NCBI GenBank assembly: GCA_002440125.1
Contig: DJRQ01000016.1
Span: forward strand, 33,233 to 44,167
Length of the DNA: 10,935 nt
Origin: Caryophanales bacterium UBA6356
Lineage (GTDB): Bacteria > Bacillota_I > Bacilli_A > RFN20 > CAG-826
Direction: 5' to 3'
A program made the position numbers and the translations under genes. The number at the start of each line of letters is the position of its first letter. Position 1 is the first letter of the stretch. Below the pieces are notes generated by a model. The model searched no databases. It was not told where the DNA came from and was given only the letters and a program-made list of their open reading frames with translations. Below, in pieces: positions 6,690 through 10,935 of this stretch.

Positions 6690-8087
6690 TTATTTCGAAT
6701 GCAAGAGGGCAAATGCGTAGAAAGGATATTCGACATAAGTCTTTTCTTTGATTTGTTTTTGACTTATTCGGATGGGAATGATGTCTTTTCTCTCTTGAAC
6801 CAAATTCTTCAAAGACTTCGGTTTAATGTTCTCTCCCGATTTCACCTCTATCAAAGCGATTCGACGCCCTTCTTGATAAGCAAAATCAATCTCTTCATTT
6901 CCTTGCTTATAAAAGAAATAATCCTTATCTTCATCAAAATACTTTGCAAGGATGTTGCTTATGGCGTTTTCATATATGCCTCCTATGCTTAAGGAGACTT
7001 CGTACGGCACGTCTTTTGTTGGGCTTAGAATGTCACCGATGAGCTCATAATCAAATCGTGAAATCAATATTCCTGTATCGAAAAAGTAAAGTTTGAAGTC
7101 ATCCTCCTCTTTAAAATCACTTAAAAAAAGAGACGGTTTTTTGATGTTATCGATTTCATCGATTAGTCCTGCTGTTTTGAGCCATAAAATATTATCGAGA
7201 TACATTCGTTCTCTGCCACCCCGAGACACCCTTCGATACATGAATTTCTTATTTTGCTGTCGTAATTGGCTTGGGATGCTATCGAAGACTGCTTTATTCT
7301 TGATTTTCATGATTTCAGCAAAACCATCGCCATAGTGTTCTCTTGAAAAGAACGAGAGATGTTTATTCATCTCCGTACAATAGTCTTCGTAGAGGCTTTG
7401 TGCGATTTTCCTGACTTCTTTGAAGTCTTTTGTTTCTAGATAAACATTTATGGGTTCCGGCAGTGAACCGACTATGACGTATTTATGGAACATATCGAGC
7501 AATTCGTTATGGGCGCTTGCATCTAAGAGAACGCCGTCTTTGAAGCTCTTCTTTAAGCTTTCGGTGTAAGTTTCAGAATAGCCGTTGGCCCATAAGAATT
7601 CTTCGAAGTCAAGACCATATAATCTTGCCCTTTGGACGTATCCAGTCGGGAAAGACTCTCCTTTGTCAATGTCCATAAGGGTGAAACCCAAGTAGCTTCC
7701 AGATGCATAAACATCGTATTTCTTTCTTTCTAAGGCAAAGAACTTCAAAGAGGTGATAGCTTTTGGGCATTCTTGAATCTCATCAAGAAAGAGGGCTATT
7801 TTGGCGCCGTCTTGTTTTACGTTTTGGTAAAGGGGATTATTTAGAATTCTTCGAAGTATCTTTTTTGGTTCTAAGGAAGAGTCGCCGTCAGGCGCTTCAA
7901 AAAAATCTTTCGCTTCGGGTTGGCGCAAGAAATTGATGTAGATCGTGTGATCGGAATCGTAGTGGTGGGTTATAAATTCATTGATGATATATGTTTTCCC
8001 TACCTGGCGCGTTCCTTTAAGTAAGAATGCCTTTTCCGTTTTAGAAAGGAAGAATTTTTCTAAGTCTTGTACTATTTTTCTTTTCAT
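6690..8087 (-). CDS. AAA_14/DUF4143-family ATPase
   Basis: ATP-binding protein of a family common in accessory regions of gut bacteria and archaea; its biological role is not established. With the ATG at 8087 it has 465 residues. Seen: Walker A GTRQVGKT at 25-32 (the GxRQVGKT form typical of the family), Walker B ALFLDEIQ with D102-E103, and a sensor-like ASGSYLG near 128-134. A helical middle section (LDMFHKYVIVGSLPEP..) matches the DUF4143 linker region. The C-terminal part carries EEID (398-401) and IEVKSG (413-418), an arrangement like PD-(D/E)xK nuclease folds; activity is unproven. An upstream TTG at 8141 would add 18 residues, but that stretch is only translated repeat DNA. Homologues normally begin MKRKI-like close to Walker A, so the ATG is chosen. 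No Shine-Dalgarno is visible. Codon choice appears more A+T-rich than polC, compatible with transfer. Confidence 0.9.
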   Translation of the reverse strand: MKRKIVQDLEKFFLSKTEKAFLLKGTRQVGKTYIINEFITHHYDSDHTIYINFLRQPEAKDFFEAPDGDSSLEPKKILRRILNNPLYQNVKQDGAKIALFLDEIQECPKAITSLKFFALERKKYDVYASGSYLGFTLMDIDKGESFPTGYVQRARLYGLDFEEFLWANGYSETYTESLKKSFKDGVLLDASAHNELLDMFHKYVIVGSLPEPINVYLETKDFKEVRKIAQSLYEDYCTEMNKHLSFFSREHYGDGFAEIMKIKNKAVFDSIPSQLRQQNKKFMYRRVSRGGRERMYLDNILWLKTAGLIDEIDNIKKPSLFLSDFKEEDDFKLYFFDTGILISRFDYELIGDILSPTKDVPYEVSLSIGGIYENAISNILAKYFDEDKDYFFYKQGNEEIDFAYQEGRRIALIEVKSGENIKPKSLKNLVQERKDIIPIRISQKQIKEKTYVEYPFYAFALLHSK

Positions 8088-8093
8088 TGCAAT

Positions 8094-8150
8094 ATGAAAT
8101 ATGCCACAAAAAAGTGGCAAACTCAATGAAATATGCCACAAAAAAGTGGC
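8094..8150. repeat. Two tandem 25-bp repeats, each a palindrome, in the ATPase leader
   Basis: Identical 25-bp copies at 8094-8118 and 8126-8150, period 32 bp. Each contains GCCAC-A6-GTGGC; in copy 1 the arms extend to 6 bp (TGCCAC/GTGGCA). They lie between the -10 box and the start codon of the ATPase gene, from just after the predicted transcription start to 7 bp before the ATG. They could be two protein-binding sites about three helix turns apart, or two RNA hairpins in the leader. Confidence 0.9.
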
Positions 8151-8159
8151 GAATATATG

Positions 8160-8165
8160 ATTATA
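8160..8165 (-). promoter_or_regulatory. -10 box of the ATPase gene
   Basis: Minus-strand TATAAT, 73 bp before the ATG. A weak TTCAAG is found 17 bp upstream as a possible -35. The predicted start, near 8153, falls immediately before the first palindrome. Confidence 0.5.
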
Positions 8166-8201
8166 CGGGTGACAAAGTCTAGCTTGAAAAAGGAGATAAA
8201 A

Positions 8202-9794
8202 CTATTGTTTTGCCCAATACTCCTGGAATTTATAAGTTCCTGCAGTTCCAAGCAATTTCAAGGAATCTTCTACGCCAATTTTCCCTCTTATTTCGTCTGT
8301 TATGTTCTGATACTTAATGCTAGTCAATATTTTCTTGTCAATTAATGGGATTGTTTTGTATTTTAAATTTTCTATTTCTATAGAGGAATAGTTTTCCATG
8401 TTGTTTTTGAATGTTATAGTTCCTCCTTCGCTTCCCCTAATTGGACCTGAAATATTTCCAACATCGAGGTTTCCTTCGATGGTCAAAATAGCATCATTAT
8501 CGTTTTCATCCTGATATTTCGGCTTATAAAGCCCGTCATTGCCCATAGGTAGACCAGGATCTACAAATTTTCCTGATCCATAGAGAAATAGGTTATTGGC
8601 CTTTACCGAGACGTTTTGACCAATTGTTACTGTAGCTCCTTGAAGCAATTTTACGTCTTGATTTAATGTCACCTGAGCGGCTTCTCCATTTTCGAATGGT
8701 TTTAACTCAATCGAGTGATGCCAAGATATGGGATAGAAAACCCCTTCTGTTGAAACGTTGTTCCCCGCGAGGCTCAATTTCATTTGATTTAAGGAGAAGG
8801 AACCATTAAAAAGCATATGCGAGACCTTTTTTTCGTCGCTTTGCATTGTTACACTAGATCCATCAACAAGATGGACCATATGATTATCGGTATTTCCTAT
8901 GGCTAAGATGTCTGAAGTGTTATTTTGCTTATTCGCACTCATGGTTGCTCTGACCTTAAGAACTGAGTCACTATAGAATTTTGTCTTACAAAGCAAATTC
9001 GAAGTGAAGATTCTATTAAAAGGGGTGCAATTGAATTTTTTGTAATCCTCTGTGAAGGTGTTCATATCCAACATGAGGGAAAATACTGCTCCGCCTCTAT
9101 GTTCAACAACGTTAAAAGGAATAATCATCGAAGGATTTTCGCTGGTGTTTTGTCCTTCTTTGGAGTTTTTTATTAAACCTTCTCCCTGAACATAACCGGT
9201 ACAAATTATTTTTCCACGATTGTGAAGAGTGACGTTTTTCTCTATCGAAAGCATTGCAAAATCGGCACAGGTATTGCTATTAAGCGTATAGCCGCCGTTG
9301 CCTCCGCTGGTGATGCCTCCTATCTCGATCTGGCCTTCGTTTACTAAGTCGGCTTTTAGCGAAATGAAGCTTTTTAAATAGGCTTTCTTGTTATCGATGG
9401 CGAATTTTGCATAGTTGGCCTTGTTTGCTGCGTTCCATTCCAGGATGGTATCGCAGGCTTCTCCTTCTTTATATGGGAGATATAGGACATCTTGTTTTTT
9501 TATCGTGTGAGTCTTTTCAATTGTCAACGGATTTGTTTCCGTCCCAATTGATGGTTTTACGTAAATTTTATCGGCTGTTTCGTTGCTTGAAGCGACAGTT
9601 AAGGCTTTATCGATTGAAGTGTAGTAGGTTGTTTTATTATTCGAGTCGACAACGTAACAAACTATTTGCTTTTTGGAGGGCGTGAAAGCCAAGTTTCCAG
9701 TGTAACCGTTTATTTCCGGTATGACCCAGGCCGAATAACCGACTGAAATGGTGGTCGTTGCTAAGAGGAGGAATAGCGTTTTCTTGTATTTCAT
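8202..9794 (-). CDS. Secreted surface protein, probable beta-rich/beta-helix, unknown function
   Basis: 530 residues. The N-terminus has a basic start (KYKK) and hydrophobic residues 7-18, followed by SVGYSAWVI at 17-25. This looks like a SipW-type signal peptide (TasA relatives have a TYAYF-like motif at this place). Residues about 40-110 (YYTSIDKALTVASS, then IYVKPS and LTIEKTHTIKKQDVLYLPY) read like a stress- or pectin-lyase-like opening of a surface protein. The rest is rich in short strand-turn units with Asn, Gly, Thr and hydrophobics (LHNRGKIICTGYVQGEG; VTIGQNVSVKANNLFLYGSG; ILTIEGNLDVGNISG), which suggests a right-handed beta-helix. There is no lipobox, LPXTG or C-terminal membrane anchor. 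GGGAGG lies 9 nt before the ATG. The start overlaps the upstream stop as ATGA, so it is translationally coupled. The fold is inferred from sequence pattern only. Confidence 0.85.
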   Translation of the reverse strand: MKYKKTLFLLLATTTISVGYSAWVIPEINGYTGNLAFTPSKKQIVCYVVDSNNKTTYYTSIDKALTVASSNETADKIYVKPSIGTETNPLTIEKTHTIKKQDVLYLPYKEGEACDTILEWNAANKANYAKFAIDNKKAYLKSFISLKADLVNEGQIEIGGITSGGNGGYTLNSNTCADFAMLSIEKNVTLHNRGKIICTGYVQGEGLIKNSKEGQNTSENPSMIIPFNVVEHRGGAVFSLMLDMNTFTEDYKKFNCTPFNRIFTSNLLCKTKFYSDSVLKVRATMSANKQNNTSDILAIGNTDNHMVHLVDGSSVTMQSDEKKVSHMLFNGSFSLNQMKLSLAGNNVSTEGVFYPISWHHSIELKPFENGEAAQVTLNQDVKLLQGATVTIGQNVSVKANNLFLYGSGKFVDPGLPMGNDGLYKPKYQDENDNDAILTIEGNLDVGNISGPIRGSEGGTITFKNNMENYSSIEIENLKYKTIPLIDKKILTSIKYQNITDEIRGKIGVEDSLKLLGTAGTYKFQEYWAKQ

Positions 9795-10462
9795 TCAAAC
9801 AATCCTCCCGCACTAAAGCCAAAGGCAAAACTGTTGTATCTTTGATCCTTTACGACATCATAAATGTCAGTTGAAAAATCTTTGCCGGTGTATTTGACGG
9901 AGAAGTCCGTTTCGAAATAAAGGGATGAGTGATCATGCGATGAAACATCGATGGAATTAAAAGAATATGATTTGATCAGATCAGAATCGGATTGCATGCT
10001 CGTTCCTTGAACGCCAGAAGTAGGAGTGTTTTTGGCTGGGCCATAGTATAAAGTGACACTTTCGATTGAAAAGGACGAGAAGAAGGTAATGCTTGAGTTC
10101 TTGTCTTCTAAAGAAGTTTTGATCTTGAAAGAATAATTTTCGGGGAGGTGATTTTTGATTTTATCGTTTGGCCCGACGTCGATTCTGAAAGGGATAAGAA
10201 TATGGCCGAGGTTTCCGACGGCGTTATCGTCGATCAATCCCTCGCGAATATATTCGAACGAGCAAGAATCCTCTTGATCAAAAACGAAGTAAGAATTGAT
10301 ATCCGCAACCGTTGCAACTCCGACACTAAAGTCAACATTTATTCCAGGATTTACGACCCATCCTGAAAATCCGACCGAAAGCACGGCTACAAGGGTGAAT
10401 GCAAAGAGGATACTTCCTAAAGTGAGGATGTTATATTTTTTGGTATTGCCTGGCTTAATCAC
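9791..10462 (-). CDS. Secreted or membrane-tethered protein, unknown function
   Basis: 223 residues, first gene of the coupled pair. The N-terminus (KPGNTKKY) is followed by a long hydrophobic stretch at 12-30 and then SVGFSGWVV at 29-37. The motif and the following P-x-I-N, with a Tyr-x-Val/Phe-x-Asp about 20 residues later, match the downstream 530-residue protein, so the two N-termini are probably homologous. The remainder is polar and strand-rich (IPFRIDVG, FSSFSIESVTLYYG, SLYFETDFSVKYTG), like a beta-sandwich secreted subunit, and ends GFSAGGLFE. I do not recognise the family. The start is GTG; TAG lies in frame 12 nt upstream and no ATG is available near the N-terminus. The ribosome site is weak, unlike the strong one for the downstream gene. 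The TGA stop overlaps the next ATG. Confidence 0.82.
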   Translation of the reverse strand: MIKPGNTKKYNILTLGSILFAFTLVAVLSVGFSGWVVNPGINVDFSVGVATVADINSYFVFDQEDSCSFEYIREGLIDDNAVGNLGHILIPFRIDVGPNDKIKNHLPENYSFKIKTSLEDKNSSITFFSSFSIESVTLYYGPAKNTPTSGVQGTSMQSDSDLIKSYSFNSIDVSSHDHSSLYFETDFSVKYTGKDFSTDIYDVVKDQRYNSFAFGFSAGGLFE

Positions 10463-10509
10463 GGCCGTATTCTACCATGTTTCTTTTTGATGTCTATTTC
10501 TTAGAACCG

Positions 10510-10532
10510 AAAGGCCTTTAGTTTCACTAAAG
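10510..10532. repeat. Two overlapping, mutually exclusive inverted repeats
   Basis: AAAGGCCTTT (10510-10519) and CTTTAGT-TTC-ACTAAAG (10516-10532) share the CTTT at 10516-10519, so only one can form at a time. They lie 48-70 nt upstream of the GTG of the secreted-protein operon and would be in its leader RNA. Confidence 0.5.
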
Positions 10533-10703
10533 ATATGGCAGTTTTTGTGTGTCTACCGCTTTAAGTGATAACGATAGGAGGTTATAAAATTCTTTACTAA
10601 TATCAGTTTTAGCTATTCTCGGAGCATTAGAAGGCTCGTTCCATTTTCTTTTTGGAGATTAAGAAACCTTTGGGAATCACAAATACAAATAACAATATTC
10701 ATC

Positions 10704-10709
10704 TATAAT
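10704..10709 (+). promoter_or_regulatory. Candidate -10 box for the ABC transporter gene
   Basis: A perfect TATAAT lies 69 bp upstream of the ATG, but there is no -35 match at 16-18 bp. TTGTTT-16-TAAAAT (10717-10744) is an equally plausible alternative nearer the gene. Confidence 0.3.
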
Positions 10710-10777
10710 ATTTGTGTTGTTTCCAAATGCGAGTGGAATAAAATTTTATAAACAAGGCGTTCACCTGAGGCCTCTTC

Positions 10778-10935
10778 ATGATTAAGCTTGTCGATGTTTC
10801 TAAAATTTACCGTGATAAGAAGAACGAGAAGATTGCTTTAAACAAAATAAATATCACCTTGCCCGACCATGGAATGGTTTTCATTATCGGCCGATCGGGG
10901 AGTGGGAAAAGCACTCTTTTAAACATCACGGCGGG
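10778..10935 (+). CDS. ABC transporter ATP-binding protein (3' end outside window)
   Basis: The first 52 codons of an ABC ATPase: MIKLVDVSKIYRD, then ALNKINITLPDHGMVFIIG and the Walker A motif GRSGSGKST (39-47), reaching LLNITAG at the window edge. The layout of a short N-terminus, KIY aromatic region and early P-loop fits the MacB/LolD/FtsE-like branch. In Firmicutes and Mollicutes this branch is often fused to an FtsX-like permease, which cannot be checked here. GAGG at 10767-10770 lies 7 nt before the ATG. It is transcribed away from the secreted pair, so a functional link is possible but unproven. Confidence 0.92.
   Translation, partial: MIKLVDVSKIYRDKKNEKIALNKINITLPDHGMVFIIGRSGSGKSTLLNITA

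Larger units (their letters stand above)
10463..10777. other. Divergent intergenic region, no gene recognised
   Basis: 315 bp between the secreted-protein operon (minus) and the ABC transporter gene (plus). It is A+T-rich. It holds overlapping palindromes at 10510-10532, a TATAAT at 10704-10709, an alternative TAAAAT at 10739-10744 with TTGTTT 16 bp upstream, and the 12-bp palindrome ATAAAATTTTAT at 10738-10749. On the minus strand only very short frames occur, and none has a ribosome site. No convincing minus-strand promoter was found for the secreted pair. Confidence 0.6.

Noticed and set aside
6552..6992. Plus-strand 146-residue frame
   Set aside because: It mostly overlaps the ATPase C-terminus in antisense; its hydrophobic runs mirror the Lys-rich coding strand.
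8088..8141. TTG start extending the ATPase by 18 residues
   Set aside because: The extension is translated repeat and palindrome DNA; family members begin near MKRKI, so the ATG at 8087 is preferred.
8094..8150. CRISPR array
   Set aside because: Only two copies with a 7-bp gap, no spacers of suitable length and no cas genes.
8202..10462. Cell-wall sorting (LPXTG) or lipoprotein anchor on the secreted pair
   Set aside because: No LPXTG-like motif, no C-terminal membrane segment and no lipobox Cys after the signal segment.
10570..10752. Plus-strand open stretch after an AGGAGG-like sequence near 10576
   Set aside because: No ATG, GTG or TTG start at the correct spacing and no recognisable protein pattern.

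Overview
The window looks like chromosomal DNA from a Gram-positive bacterium of low to medium G+C, most likely an uncultured gut-type member of the Bacilli/Erysipelotrichia or a Mollicutes relative that keeps the standard code. The main evidence is a PolC-type replicative polymerase, which is confined to Firmicutes and Mollicutes. Shine-Dalgarno sites and sigma-A-like promoters are also present, and TGA serves as a real stop (antiporter gene, 223-residue secreted protein), which excludes genetic code 4.

Positions 1-6369 read left to right as ordinary housekeeping sequence. They hold the 3' 85-90% of polC, tRNA-Pro(CGG), a Nudix hydrolase with an N-terminal helical domain, tRNA-Arg(CCU) with a terminator, a DD-type cation/proton antiporter, and tRNA-Ala(GGC) with a terminator. 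The three tRNAs are single genes placed between protein genes, and each carries a short perfect inverted repeat just upstream of its 5' end. Two of the tRNA promoters overlap the 3' end of the preceding coding sequence.

Positions 6370-10462 are accessory in character and read right to left. In transcription order they hold a translationally coupled pair of secreted proteins with unknown function (223 and 530 aa). These share an unusual signal-peptide motif, SVG(F/Y)S(G/A)WV(V/I), and the residues just after it. Next comes an AAA_14/DUF4143-type ATPase whose promoter and leader contain two tandem 25-bp repeats, each a GCCAC-A6-GTGGC palindrome. Last is a possible 44-residue small protein. At the right edge, after a 315-bp divergent intergenic region, the first 52 codons of an ABC transporter ATP-binding protein start on the + strand.

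The observations most worth following are the tandem palindromes in front of the DUF4143 ATPase, the paired secreted proteins with a TasA/SipW-like sorting signal, and the recurrent tRNA leader hairpins. The first two may be parts of undescribed regulatory or surface systems, but the sequence alone does not prove a new system.
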